Shown piece by piece: positions 18,483-29,700 of a stretch of 64,000 nt of DNA. The stretch lies in the NCBI RefSeq assembly GCF_021390475.1, contig NZ_JAJUWS010000011.1, forward strand, positions 62,001 through 126,000. The letters are read 5' to 3'. Position 1 is the first letter of the stretch. Each line of letters opens with the position of its first letter. Source of the DNA: Streptomyces sp. ST2-7A (GTDB taxonomy: Bacteria > Actinomycetota > Actinomycetes > Streptomycetales > Streptomycetaceae). The position numbers and the translations under genes are program-made. The notes beneath the pieces were generated by a model. It was not told the origin of the DNA and searched no databases. It saw only the letters and a program-made list of their open reading frames with translations.

Positions 18483-21400
18483 GTGCCGTCTCCCTCGGTT
18501 GTGTTCCCCACATCGGACCGGTGGGCGTTGCGCACCCACGAGTCCGGAAGTTCGATCCATTCGCCCAGCCCGGCCTGGTGGGCCACCGCCACCGCGCCCA
18601 GCCTCGGCTCCCGCGCCGGGTCCGGCTGCGGGACCAGCAGCCACAGGCCGCGCCCGCCCCCGCGGGCGGCGTCCGCGAGCCGGTCCAGCACGTCCATCGC
18701 CCCGTACCGGGCGAAGGCGGCCGTCTCCGTCAACAGCACCGGGCCCGGGCCGGCGTCGGGGTCGAGCAGCCCGCGCACCCGGGGCTCCACCACGCCCCAG
18801 GCGGTGCGCGTGTACTCGGAGAACTTCAGCGCCCCCCGCGAGCCGGGCTCGGCCACGTCCGCCCGCAGCAGCGTCTCCCAGGTCGGTTTCGTCCCCGGCC
18901 GGACCAGGCCGCGCAGGGCGTCCAGGAGGAGCCGGGTCACCGACACCGGGCGGGCGCCGATCCGCTCCGTCGTCAGCTCCGCGATCGCCTCCACCACGCG
19001 GTCGTGGTGCACGGTCAGCACCCGGTAGCCGTCCCGTCGCGCCGAGGCGCTCAACCGCTCCTCGGCCCGGATGGCGCCCGCCACCAGCGGGTCGTCCGAC
19101 CAGCGGGTGAGGGTGCCGGGCGCGGTGGTGCCGCGCCGGGTGCCACCGCTCACGTAGCTGGACGCGGCGTCCATGTTGGCGGGCAGGTAGCGCGATCGGT
19201 GGTCGGTCTCGCGGGTCGCCACGACGAGGTCGAAACCGGCCTCGCGCAGCGCCTTCGTCAGCGGCCCGCCGGTCGGCAGCTTCCGGGTCGTCGAGCCCCG
19301 GCCGTCCGGGACGACCAGCTCGGGGAACCGGGACCGCACCCGCTCGTGGACCTCCTTCTCCGTCAGGCCCGGCTGCAGGCGCTCCGGGGTACCCGGGCTC
19401 AGCCGCACCAGACCCGCCTGGGTCAGGCGCAGCGCCCGCACCAGCGGCAGGTCGCGGGGGTAGATCTCCAGGCGGGGGGTGGCCGCCGCGTGGGTCGAGG
19501 CGGCGGCGGCCAGCTCCACCAGCCGCCGCTCGTCCCACTCGATCGTGCCCGCCGGCGTGGGCAGCGCGCTCAGCTCGGCGAGGACCGTCGTCGCGGTCGG
19601 CAGGGTCTCCAGGCGGGCCAGGTTGTCGGCGACGCGGCCCAGCCGCGCGGCGTAGTCGAGCAGGCCGGGGGCCGAGGGGGTGTTCGGGGCGTCCCTCTCC
19701 CGTACGTCCAGGGCGAGCAGGCCGGCGGCCGGGCCGTCCTCGGTGGCCCGGAGGTTGGGCTCGTGCAGGAACTCGGCCTCGTCCGGCCGGAGCTGCTCCG
19801 TCTCCACCACCGCCCGCACGGCGGCCAGCGCCAGCGCGCGCCGCTGCTCGCGGCCGGGCAGTTGCGTGCCGCGCCGCACCGCCAGGGCGTCGGCGATCTC
19901 CACGGCGGAGGCGACCCGGCCCAGACCCTCCAGCAGCCCGATGATCTCCTCGCGCAGTGCCCGCACCGCCCGGTGCCTCGCCCAGCGCTTGCGCTCCTCC
20001 TTCAGCATCAGAGACACGGAGACCTCGGTGGGGCCCAGCGCCTTCTCCACGTCCTTCTGCACGGGCCACACGCCGATGTCGGGGAGCCTGCCGTGCTCGT
20101 CGGGCAGCCTGAGCAGCAGCCGCGCCATCTCCGCCTTCTTGCGGTTGGAGCGGTTGTTGTTCACCTCGGGGACGAGGATGGTGGCGAGCGCGTCCAGGCT
20201 CACCGAGCGCAGGGTCGACTCGTCGATCCCGCCCGCGTCCTCCCCGGCCGCCAGGGTGCCCAGGAGGGAGGACTCGGCGCCGGTGAGGCGGTCGATCTCC
20301 TCCCTCGCCTCCGCCCTGCCCCTCGGGGTCAGGGGCGAGAGCGGCTCCTCGCGCAGCATCAGGCCCCATTGGCGCTGGCGGCGCTGCACCTCGCCGCGCG
20401 TCTTCGCGCCCAGGCCGGGGGCGTTGAGGAGCTTGCTGCGGCTGTGGTCCAGCAGGTCGCCGACGGTGGTCAGACCCAGCCCGTACAGGAAGGACTCGGC
20501 GGCCGGGCTGAGGCCGGCGGCGGACAGGTGCGTCTCGCGGGACACCTCGGCCGCCAACAGGTCGCGCTGCTGCTCGGCGCTGAGCGGCTCGGCCTCCGCG
20601 ATCACCGGCTCACCCGACGGGGCCGGGGTGGCGGGGCCCTCGCCGGTGGGGCCCTCCACGGGCTCGGGGCGGTGGGAGGAGGGGCGGGAGCGGGGACCGG
20701 AGGGGACCGTCCGTGAGGCGTCCAGGAAGATCTTCCGCCAGGCATCCCGCATCGGCTTCAACTCGGGGAAGCGCCGGGCGGCGTCCCGGTGCAGCGCCTT
20801 CTCGAAGAAGGCCACCAGGCCGTCGCGCACGGCCGGCTCGAAGGCGTCCTTCGCGATCGTCGGGTGGGGGAACTCGGCCGGGTCGGTCATCCGGGGCGGC
20901 ACCGAACCGTCCCCCCACCGGGGCAGCTCCCGCGAGGCCATCTCGTGCAGGGTGACGGCGACGGCGTACCGCTCGGCGTGCGAGTCGTACGCGGTGCGGG
21001 TCAGGGTGCCGATGAACGGGTCGAGGTAGCCCTCGGTGCCCGCGTCGTGCTCGCTCGCCGGGTAGCCGGCGAGCGAGAAGTCGATCAGGACGAGCTGGCG
21101 GGTGCGGTTGGGGCGGATCCGGATGGCGATGTTGTCCGGCTTGATGTCGCGGTGCCAGACCCCCTCGCCCTCCAGGAAGTCCACGGCGCCGAACAGGTAC
21201 TCCCCGTACGCCTCCAACTGGTCCATCGGCAGCCGGCCGCTGTCGCGCAGCTGACGGGCGACCGTCTCCTCGCGGCGGGAGGGCCTGCGCGAACCGCCCT
21301 CGGCGCCCTCGCCGGCCGATTCGGGGGAGAGTCGCTCGTCGCCCACGTACTCCAGGGCCAGGACGGTCCGGCCCTTGACGCGCAGCGGGTCGGGCTCCAC

Positions 21401-23185
21401 CAGCCGGATCACCCGGGAATCGGCGCGCAGCCGGTTCATCACCTCCGCCTCGCGGACCAACACCTCGCCACGCCCCTCGGACAGCGCCACCTTGAGCACC
21501 GCCAGCGGACGGGTCCTGCGCGCCTCCGCCCCCAGGTCGCGGACCAGGAAGGCCCGGCTGGTGGAGCCGGTGCCCAGGCGCCGGCGGACCTCCCAGCGCC
21601 CGCCCAGCACATCCCCGGCCACGGCCTCCAGCGGATCCTTCTCCGGCTCCGGGACGCCGGGGCCGGCCACCGGCGGGTCCTCGTCCCCGGGGGGCGCGGT
21701 CAGACCCTCCTCGACGATCTCCAGCATCTCCAGGAACTCGTCCACCGAGGCCAGACGCCGCTCGGGCCGGTACGCGGTCGCCGCCTGCACCAACTCGTCG
21801 ATGTCCTCCGACAGGTCGTCCACCAGCGAACTGGGGCGCAACCCCTCGCCCGCCTCCAGCCGGGCCAGCAGCTCCGCCTGGCTCGCCGCCGGCGGCCGGC
21901 CGGTGACCAGCAGGTACGTCAGGACCCCCAGGCCGTACACGTCCGTGTACACCGGGTCCGCCCGGGGAGCTGTCAACTCCGGGGCGAGGTAGGGGTCGGA
22001 GTCCTCCGCCACGTGGCCGGTCGACAGCGCCGTCGGGGCGAGACGGCTCCCGGTGGGGCCGGCCCCGTCGTGCGACTCCGAGGCCCGTTGGGTGGCGACC
22101 TGCCAGTCCGAGATCCGCAGGTGCGGGGTCAGCCAGGACTCCTCCTCGCCGATCGCCCGCCCCGACGGGTCCCGCTCCCGGGGGATCACGTGGATCGAAC
22201 GGGCGGCGAGCGCCCGGTGGTGCAGGCGGACCGAGTGCGCGGAGCGCATCGTTTCCGCGAGCTGACGGACCAGCGCCATCCGGCCGAGTATGTCCAGGTT
22301 CCCGCCGTACCGGAGCAGGTACTCGTCCAGTCGCACCGTCCCCGGGTGGTGCTCGAAGATCAGCGCCGGGCCGGCCGAGTGTCCGGACGGCAGGTACTCC
22401 TTGAGCTGCACCACCCCGGGATGGCGGAACCGCCGCAGCACCGCCGCCTCCCGGCGCGCGGCGTTCTCCACCGACCGCCGGATCGTCGCGTCCGCGCCGC
22501 GTTCGCTCAGGTAGACGCGGACCCGCGCGGTCTCCGGCAACTCGGTGTGTGTCCCCGTGTAGTCGGCCCAGGTGCGGCCGGAGTCGAAGGGCCTGCGCTC
22601 CAGTCGGTAGGGACCCACGTGGTACTCGAGCTCGCCGCGCCGGATGCCCACCCGGTCCAGCGCGCCCTTGATCTCCCGCGAGTCGGTGACCGTGATCCGG
22701 CGCCGCTCCTCGCGCGGCGGCTCCTTCAGCATGGCCACCAGCCCGGCGATGGTGTGGACGCCGTGGCGCTCGTGCGGCGGCAGGGTCAGCCGCAGGCCGT
22801 CGGAGGTCATGCACACGGCCTCCCCGACCCACACGCGCTTGCCGTGGCTTCCGAGGAGACCGGCCAACTCCTTGGCCTTCCGGTTGACCAGGTGCAGCGG
22901 ATTGCCGTGCGGGCGGCGCCGTCCGGCGGGGGTGGTCTGCACCCAGGTGCCGTTCTCGACGGTCAGGGCGCCGTGCCAGTGCTTCAGCTCGATCATCCAC
23001 ACGCCACCGGGGGAGACGACCAGCAGGTCGACCTCGCGGACGTGACCGGTGTGCGCGGTGAAGGTGAAGTTCGACCAGGCCCGCCAGGGGTCCGCGTCCG
23101 GCAGTCTCTCCCGGATGGCTTCCAGGCCGCGGCGCTCGTGGTCGAACTCGGACTCGGTGACCGTGGTCCACCGGCCTTCCCGCAT
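18479..23185 (-). CDS. pglW: BREX type 2 Ser/Thr kinase PglW
   Basis: A 1,568-residue protein. It starts with a NERD nuclease-related domain (about 11-125), then two kinase-like domains. The first (about 215-460) has HRALAARS in place of the HRD loop near residue 323 and lacks a DFG, so it is probably a pseudokinase. The second (about 530-800) has LAVLKV, HRDIKPDN with the catalytic Asp at about 680, and DFS, and should be active. A helix-hairpin-helix-like stretch follows near 910-940, then a long C-terminal part of unknown role. Length and order match PglW of phage growth limitation. ATG 23185 opens the BREX operon; the stop overlaps pglX. The 575-base upstream gap is shared with the divergent helicase gene. 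Confidence 0.92.
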   Translation of the reverse strand: MREGRWTTVTESEFDHERRGLEAIRERLPDADPWRAWSNFTFTAHTGHVREVDLLVVSPGGVWMIELKHWHGALTVENGTWVQTTPAGRRRPHGNPLHLVNRKAKELAGLLGSHGKRVWVGEAVCMTSDGLRLTLPPHERHGVHTIAGLVAMLKEPPREERRRITVTDSREIKGALDRVGIRRGELEYHVGPYRLERRPFDSGRTWADYTGTHTELPETARVRVYLSERGADATIRRSVENAARREAAVLRRFRHPGVVQLKEYLPSGHSAGPALIFEHHPGTVRLDEYLLRYGGNLDILGRMALVRQLAETMRSAHSVRLHHRALAARSIHVIPRERDPSGRAIGEEESWLTPHLRISDWQVATQRASESHDGAGPTGSRLAPTALSTGHVAEDSDPYLAPELTAPRADPVYTDVYGLGVLTYLLVTGRPPAASQAELLARLEAGEGLRPSSLVDDLSEDIDELVQAATAYRPERRLASVDEFLEMLEIVEEGLTAPPGDEDPPVAGPGVPEPEKDPLEAVAGDVLGGRWEVRRRLGTGSTSRAFLVRDLGAEARRTRPLAVLKVALSEGRGEVLVREAEVMNRLRADSRVIRLVEPDPLRVKGRTVLALEYVGDERLSPESAGEGAEGGSRRPSRREETVARQLRDSGRLPMDQLEAYGEYLFGAVDFLEGEGVWHRDIKPDNIAIRIRPNRTRQLVLIDFSLAGYPASEHDAGTEGYLDPFIGTLTRTAYDSHAERYAVAVTLHEMASRELPRWGDGSVPPRMTDPAEFPHPTIAKDAFEPAVRDGLVAFFEKALHRDAARRFPELKPMRDAWRKIFLDASRTVPSGPRSRPSSHRPEPVEGPTGEGPATPAPSGEPVIAEAEPLSAEQQRDLLAAEVSRETHLSAAGLSPAAESFLYGLGLTTVGDLLDHSRSKLLNAPGLGAKTRGEVQRRQRQWGLMLREEPLSPLTPRGRAEAREEIDRLTGAESSLLGTLAAGEDAGGIDESTLRSVSLDALATILVPEVNNNRSNRKKAEMARLLLRLPDEHGRLPDIGVWPVQKDVEKALGPTEVSVSLMLKEERKRWARHRAVRALREEIIGLLEGLGRVASAVEIADALAVRRGTQLPGREQRRALALAAVRAVVETEQLRPDEAEFLHEPNLRATEDGPAAGLLALDVRERDAPNTPSAPGLLDYAARLGRVADNLARLETLPTATTVLAELSALPTPAGTIEWDERRLVELAAAASTHAAATPRLEIYPRDLPLVRALRLTQAGLVRLSPGTPERLQPGLTEKEVHERVRSRFPELVVPDGRGSTTRKLPTGGPLTKALREAGFDLVVATRETDHRSRYLPANMDAASSYVSGGTRRGTTAPGTLTRWSDDPLVAGAIRAEERLSASARRDGYRVLTVHHDRVVEAIAELTTERIGARPVSVTRLLLDALRGLVRPGTKPTWETLLRADVAEPGSRGALKFSEYTRTAWGVVEPRVRGLLDPDAGPGPVLLTETAAFARYGAMDVLDRLADAARGGGRGLWLLVPQPDPAREPRLGAVAVAHQAGLGEWIELPDSWVRNAHRSDVGNTTEGDGT

Positions 23186-23760
23186 GCGCTGTCCCCACCT
23201 CTTGGCCCCGTGACGATCGGATGTCCGCTTCCGGCCGTGTGCGCCGTTCCGACCCGGTCGCGAACCCGCATCCTAGCCGGGGGCGGGGACGGGGAGGCGG
23301 TTTCCCGCACTCCGGGGAACGGACGGGCGAGCCGGTCGCCGCGTCCCGTTCGGCGGGACTCCCGCCGCCTCCCGGGAGAGGAGGTCGGCCCCCGGGAAGC
23401 GCGGTGCCGGAGGGTGATCCCGGCGCCTGCTGAACATGACATCCCATCGTTACTTCGATCAATTCCTTTTGTTTTTTAGTCGAAATCGATCATTTTCTGA
23501 ATGGCTTTCGGCGAAAGGGGGTGTTGCGGAGGAGTCGAACCTTGTTCTTCCCTGTTCCCGGGAGCTCTGGTGGGGTGGTCGGGGAAGGGCGGAACCACGC
23601 GTTCCACTTCCCCGAAAGGGGCCCTGACCGTAGGATTCCGCTTCCGGGGGGAGGACCGGGCACGTTCGTGGTGCCGGCCGGTGGGGAACCGTGGCTTCCG
23701 GCGGGAGGCTCCGCGACCATTCGGACGCCCCCGTGGTGACGATCAGGGGGGACAGCGATC
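23186..23760. promoter_or_regulatory. Divergent promoter region of BREX and the giant helicase
   Basis: 575 bases without a convincing gene between the two outward-reading defence genes. The first half is GC-rich; bases 23435-23510 form an AT-rich island with runs such as CCTTTTGTTTTTTAG, the likely promoter core. CGATCAATTCC (23456-23466) and CGATCATTTTC (23487-23497) are near-identical direct repeats 31 bases apart, about three helical turns, and could bind a regulator. Short open frames here have no credible composition. Confidence 0.55.
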
Positions 23761-26700
23761 ATGACGGTGCCGGAGGCTTTCGGAAGCCGTGTCGATCATC
23801 CGCGGCGGATGAGGACGGTGTTCGAGAAGTGGCGCTCGTCCCTGGTGGATCTGAGCGGACGCAACCGACTCCTCAACTTCCGGCACACCAGGAGCGCCTC
23901 CCTGGAAATCCGCTCCCCCGATCTCCTTCCCCTGGTGGAAGGGCTGGCGAAGGGCTGGGACTTCGTTCCGCTACCCGACGAGGAGCCGGAGGAGGAGGAA
24001 GAACGGGCCGGTTCGCCCACCGCTCTCACCGGGGCCCTCGCCGGCGTCCTCACCCAGAAGACCACCGGTCCCGCCCTCTCCCGCGCCCTCACCCGGCTGC
24101 GTGCGCAGTCCGTCCAGCTCTTCAACGACTACGGTCTGTGGACCCTCCACCTGGGTGCCGGGATCGTCCACTGGAGGGAGGACGGCGCACAGGTCGGTAA
24201 CGACGCGCCGTTGGTGCTCCTGCCCGTGGAGATCGAGCGAGCCGACAACGGTCGCTTCCGACTGCGGCTCAACGAGGAGGAGGAACCACGGCACAACCCC
24301 GCGCTCCGGGTGAAGTTCGAACAACTCGGCATCGACTGGTCGTCGGTGACGGAGCACGACGTCACCGACCTCGTGGGGCTGCTGGACATCGTCGGCCGGA
24401 TCGTCGACCGGCGGCCCGGGTGGAAGGTCGCGCCGCGGGCGGTCGTCTCCCTCTTCGCCTCCCACAAGGAGGCGATGTACCAGGACCTCCTGGACAACGA
24501 GCGGAGGATCTCCGAGCACGATCTGGTGCGGGCCATCGCCCTGGGGCCGGAGGCCGGCTTCGCACCGGACCGCTTCGACTTCGAGGAGATCGACCCCCGG
24601 GAGATCGACGAGGCGAGCCCTCCCGAGGAAACCCCCCTGGTGCTCGACGCCGACACCTCCCAACGCCAGGCGGTGGCCGCCGCGGTGGCCGGACGCTCCT
24701 TCGTGCTCGACGGCCCGCCCGGCACCGGCAAGAGCCAGACCATCACCAACATCATCGCCGGCCTGATGCACGCCGGGCGCACCGTCCTGTTCGTCAGCGA
24801 GAAGGCCGCAGCCCTCGACGTCGTGCTCAACCGGCTCGAGAAGGTCGGGCTCGACTCCTACGCGCTCGCGCTCCACAGCCACACCACCGGACGCCGCGCC
24901 GTCGCCGAGGCGCTGAACCGGGCGCTGGTCAACGAGCCGCACGCCAAGGGGCTGTCCGCCGAGGCGATGGAGAACGCCCGGGCCACCCGGAAGGCCCTGA
25001 CCGCTTACGCCGACGCGATGAACGATGTCCGGGAACCGCTGCGGCGCACCCTGCACGACGTGATCGGCCGGGTGGGGCAACTCTCCGGAGCGCCCTCGAT
25101 CAGCCTCTTCCCGGACAGGTTGCCCATAGGTGGCGGAGCGTCCGGCGCCGGAGCACCCGCCTTCCGGGTGGGCACCCTCACCGGCGGGGACCTGGACGCC
25201 CTCCTGCGAACCGCCGACATCCTCGCCGGGGCGTGGCGGACGCTGGCCGACCCTGCCTTCGCGTGGCGCGGACTGCGGGAGGGGACCGCCCATCCGGGCC
25301 CGGCACGGGAACGGGCCGACGCGGCCCTGGAACGTCTGCGCGCCGACGTGGCGACCCACCGCGACCTGCTGTGCGGACACGTCGCCGCCGAGGACGCCGA
25401 GGGCGTCGCACGGTTGACCCGGTTGTCCGCCCTGCTGGGCCAACGACCCGCGATCCCCGAGGAGTGGCTCACCACGGAGGACTTCGCAGCCGATGTGCAG
25501 GAGGCGGTCGACGCGTTCCTGCGCGACATGCGCGACGTCCACCGGGCCCGTGAGGCCGCACGCCGCTCGGCCGGTGAACGCTGGAGGGACATGTCCCCGC
25601 GACTGGGCCCCGAGCCCGGGAACGCGGAGATCGCGTTGGGGACGCTGTCCCCGCCCGGCCTGGACCTCGACCACGTGACCGAGGAGGAGGCCCGGAGCCT
25701 GGCGGAGGAGTTCGGGGTGGTCGCGGGGGCGGTGGAGAAGGCCGGGAAGCTCCTCGCGGAGATCCGTGAACGCGCGGGTGCCACCGTCCCCGTCGGCATC
25801 GAGGGGACTCGTCGGCTGATCGATGCCCTGAACACGGCCGCGAGCGCACATCGTCCCCCGGAGGCATGGCTGACCCCCGACGGTACGGCGCGGGCGGAGG
25901 AGACCGTGCCCCGTGTCCTCGCCGATGAGCTGCGGGCCTTCCTCGCCCGGCGGAACCGCGCCCGGGACGCCCGGGCCCGCGCGGTGTCACAGGCGGGCCC
26001 CGGGTGGCAGGCGCTCCCCGGGGAGTTGGACCCGGAGGCGCCCGAAGCGGAGCGGGCCCTCGCGACCCTGGTGCCCCGGGGGATCGACCTCACTCCCTTC
26101 ACCCGCCTCCGGGCTTCCCGAACCGCCGAGTCGTTCCGGGAGCTGACAGAAATTCTGGAGGACTGGGCCGACACGGCCGACCGGGCGGCGGAGAGCCTCG
26201 GGATACCCTCCCCCCGCTCCTCGGAGGAGGCCGGGAACCTCCTCACCGTCATCCGAGCCGCCGGCGAACCCGACCGTGCCCCCGCGAACTGGTTGGACCC
26301 CGAGGTGCTGCCCCGGGCCGAGGAGGCCGTCGCCGAGATCATCGCCGCGGCCGGGCACCTGGACGCGGCCCGTCGGGCGGCCGAGGAGACCTTCACCGAG
26401 GCCGTGACAGCCGAGGACGACCTTCCCGAGGTGATCCGCCGCCTCGGCGAGGGACGCAAGGGCGTCGGAGCCCTGCTCTCCGGCGCCGTCCGGGCGGACC
26501 GCAGGCACATCGCCCGGCTCACCCACGCCGGCTCGTGGCGCAACGACCTCTACGACCGCTTGCCCCTCGCGGAGACCTGGCACGCCGCCCACCGGCGTCT
26601 CCGGGCCCTCTCGGCGACCCACCGCGACCTGACCGGTCGCTACGGGACGGGCGAACTCCCCGACGCCGCAGCCCTGGAACGTGCCCTGGCACACGCCCGG

Positions 26701-29700
26701 ACCCTGCGCCGCGTCCTCCCCGAGACGGTCGAGAACCCCCGCCGGCGCGTGCTGCTCACGTCCCGGGTGGCCGACGGCCGGGAGCCCGGTACCTCCCTTC
26801 GGGAGGACGAGGCCGTGATGGCCAGGGCCCGGCAGCGGTGGGAGGAGAGTCTGCGCGAGCCCGACCTCGTCGAGCACGCCGGCGGCCTGGAAGCTCTGTC
26901 ACCCGGGGCGGCGGCAGCGTGGCTGCGCGCACACGTCCCGGCGCTGGAACGCGCGGTGGAGGTGATGGACCTCCTCTCCCCGGCCGCCGAGGGCACCGCC
27001 GACCGCACGGAGCGCACCCTCGCCTCGGCCCGTGCGGCGATCACCGCCGTGCGGGCCGCCCGTCGGGAAACCACGGACTTCGAGGCACGGGCCGTCGAGG
27101 ACACGGCGTTGCTGGGGGAGCGGTACCACGGGCTGGACACCGAGCCCGACCGGCTCGAGCGTCCGGACCCACGGGCGATCGCCCCCGACGACACCGCGAC
27201 ACAACTGCTGCGGGAGGCATCGGCGTTGATCCGTCGGGACCCCGGCCCGCACGCCGACGAGGGGGATCGCGCGTTCGCGGGTCGGTACGCCGCCGGCGGA
27301 GCCGTCGACACCGGTGCACTGGCCACCGCACTCGACGCCACCCGACTCGTCACGCGAGCGGTTCCGCGGACCCTCGCCGACCCGGCGGCCGGCTCCGGGC
27401 TCGTCGGGCTGCTGGCGGACGGCCAACCGGTGCCGCACGACCTGCTCCGGCGGGTCGCAGCCCTCGGCGACGAACTGGACACCTGGGAGAAGTTCATCCG
27501 CCAACCCCGGCCGGCCGCCGTCGCGGACGACCTGCGCGCACTGCCGATGACCGAAGCCGCCCGCTGGTCGCGTGCCCACATCGAGCCGTTGGAGGACATC
27601 TCCGATCTCCTCCGGGCCGTGACCAGGACCACCGGTGACCCGGGGATGACCGCCGGCCGGGCCCGCGAGGCGGTGGCGGCGGTCGTGGAGGCCCGCCGGG
27701 TCGAGGCCGACTTCGCGGGCGACGAGCGGGTGAGCACGGCCGTCCTCGGCGAGCTGTACCGAGGGCCCGACACCGACCGCGACGAGCTGCTCGCCGCGGT
27801 GGACTGGGCGGGGGAGGTGCGGCGCGTCGTCCACGGTGATCGTGCCGGCCCGCTCACCCCCGAGGCCGCACGGCTGATGCCCACCCTGCCGACCGACCGC
27901 TCGATCGGGGAGCGGGACCGGGAATGGCGCTCCGCGCTCGACGCGTTTCTCGAGCACTTCGAAGCCGACCGGGCACGGGAACTGCGAGGTGAGCTCTCCG
28001 CCTCCCTGCAGACCGCGCGCTCCCTTCTCGACCGACTGGCGGCGGACTCGCACGGAGCCGAGGCGTGGGGTCACCGAACCGAGGCGCTCTGCCGAATGGA
28101 GAACCTCGGGCTCGGGGACCTGCCCCGACGGATGGTGCGCGAGGGCGTCGGAGCCGATGACGTCCGTGAGGCGGTGGAGCGGGCCGTCCTCGCCGCCTGG
28201 GTGGAACACCACCTCTCCACCGACACCCGCCTGAAGCCCACCCGCGCGGCGGACCGTGACCAACTCGTCGAGAAGTTCAGGAGCGCGGACGCCGAACTCG
28301 TGCGGGCCGCACACGCCGAGGTGATCCGCGCCTGCAACAGCCGACGTCCTCGCCGCACCTCCACGGGATCGGCGGGAGTGATCCGGCGCGAGGCCGAGAA
28401 GAAGCGCCGCCACATGCCCGTCCGCAAACTGCTGGACGAGACCCGTGAGGTGGTGCGCCGGATCAAACCGTGTTTCATGATGAGCCCGCTCACCGTCAGT
28501 CGGTTCCTGCCGCCGGACTTCGTCTTCGACGTGGTGATCTTCGACGAGGCGTCCCAGGTGCTCCCGCAGGACGCGATCAACTCCGTCTATCGCGGACGCG
28601 CGCTCATCGTGGCCGGCGATCAGAAGCAGCTCCCACCCACGTCCTTCTTCAACGCCGGTTCCGAGAGCGAGGACGAGGAGTGGGACGAGGAGGGCGTCGA
28701 CGAGTTCGGATCGGTTTTGGACGCCTGCAAGGCCAGTGGAGTCCTGCGCAGCCTCTCCCTGCGGTGGCACTACCGCAGCCGGCACGAGAACCTCATCGCC
28801 TTCAGCAATCACGAGTTCTACGACACTGAGATGGTGACCTTCCCCGGAGCCCTGGAGGAGGGGCCCGACATCGGCGTGGAGTTCATCCGGGCCGACGGCG
28901 TCTACGACCGGGGCGGGCGGAGCAACAATCCCCGCGAGGCGGCCACGGTCGCGCAGCGGGTCATCCACCACTTCTCCACCCGGCCCGACCTCACCCTGGG
29001 CGTCGTCGCACTGTCCAAGTCCCAGGCCGAGGCGATCGAGGAGGAATTGGACAAGGCGTTGGCCGGGCGCCCCGACCTGCAACACCACTTCACCGAGGAC
29101 CGCCTGGACGGCTTCTTCGTCAAGAACCTGGAGACTGTACAGGGTGACGAACGCGATGTGATCATCCTTTCGGTGGGCTACGGGCCGGATCAGCGGGGCA
29201 AGCTCACCTCGTCCTTCGGGCCGCTCAACAGGGAAGGGGGGTGGCGGCGGCTCAACGTCGCCGTGACCCGTGCCCGCCGCCGCATGGAGGTCGTGGCCTC
29301 CTTCCACGGCTCCCGGCTCCCCGATGGCTCCAACGCGAGTGTCCGGGCGCTCAAGCGCTATCTGGAATACGCCGAGCACGGCCCGAACGTCCTCCGGGTC
29401 GAGAACGCGGACCCGGACGCCGAACCGGAGAGCCCCTTCGAGGAGGAGGTACTCGCCGTGCTCCGGGGATGGGGACACACAGTCCAGCCCCAGGTGGGCG
29501 TTGCCGGTTACCGCATCGATATGGCGATCCGACACCCCGACGCCCCGGGCGCGTACGCCCTCGGCATCGAATGCGACGGCGCCATGTACCACTCCTCCCG
29601 GGCCGCCCGGGACCGCGACCGGTTGCGCGAGGGGGTTCTGCGCGATCTGGGATGGGGACTGCATCGCATCTGGGGAACGGACTGGTATCGCAACCGCCGT

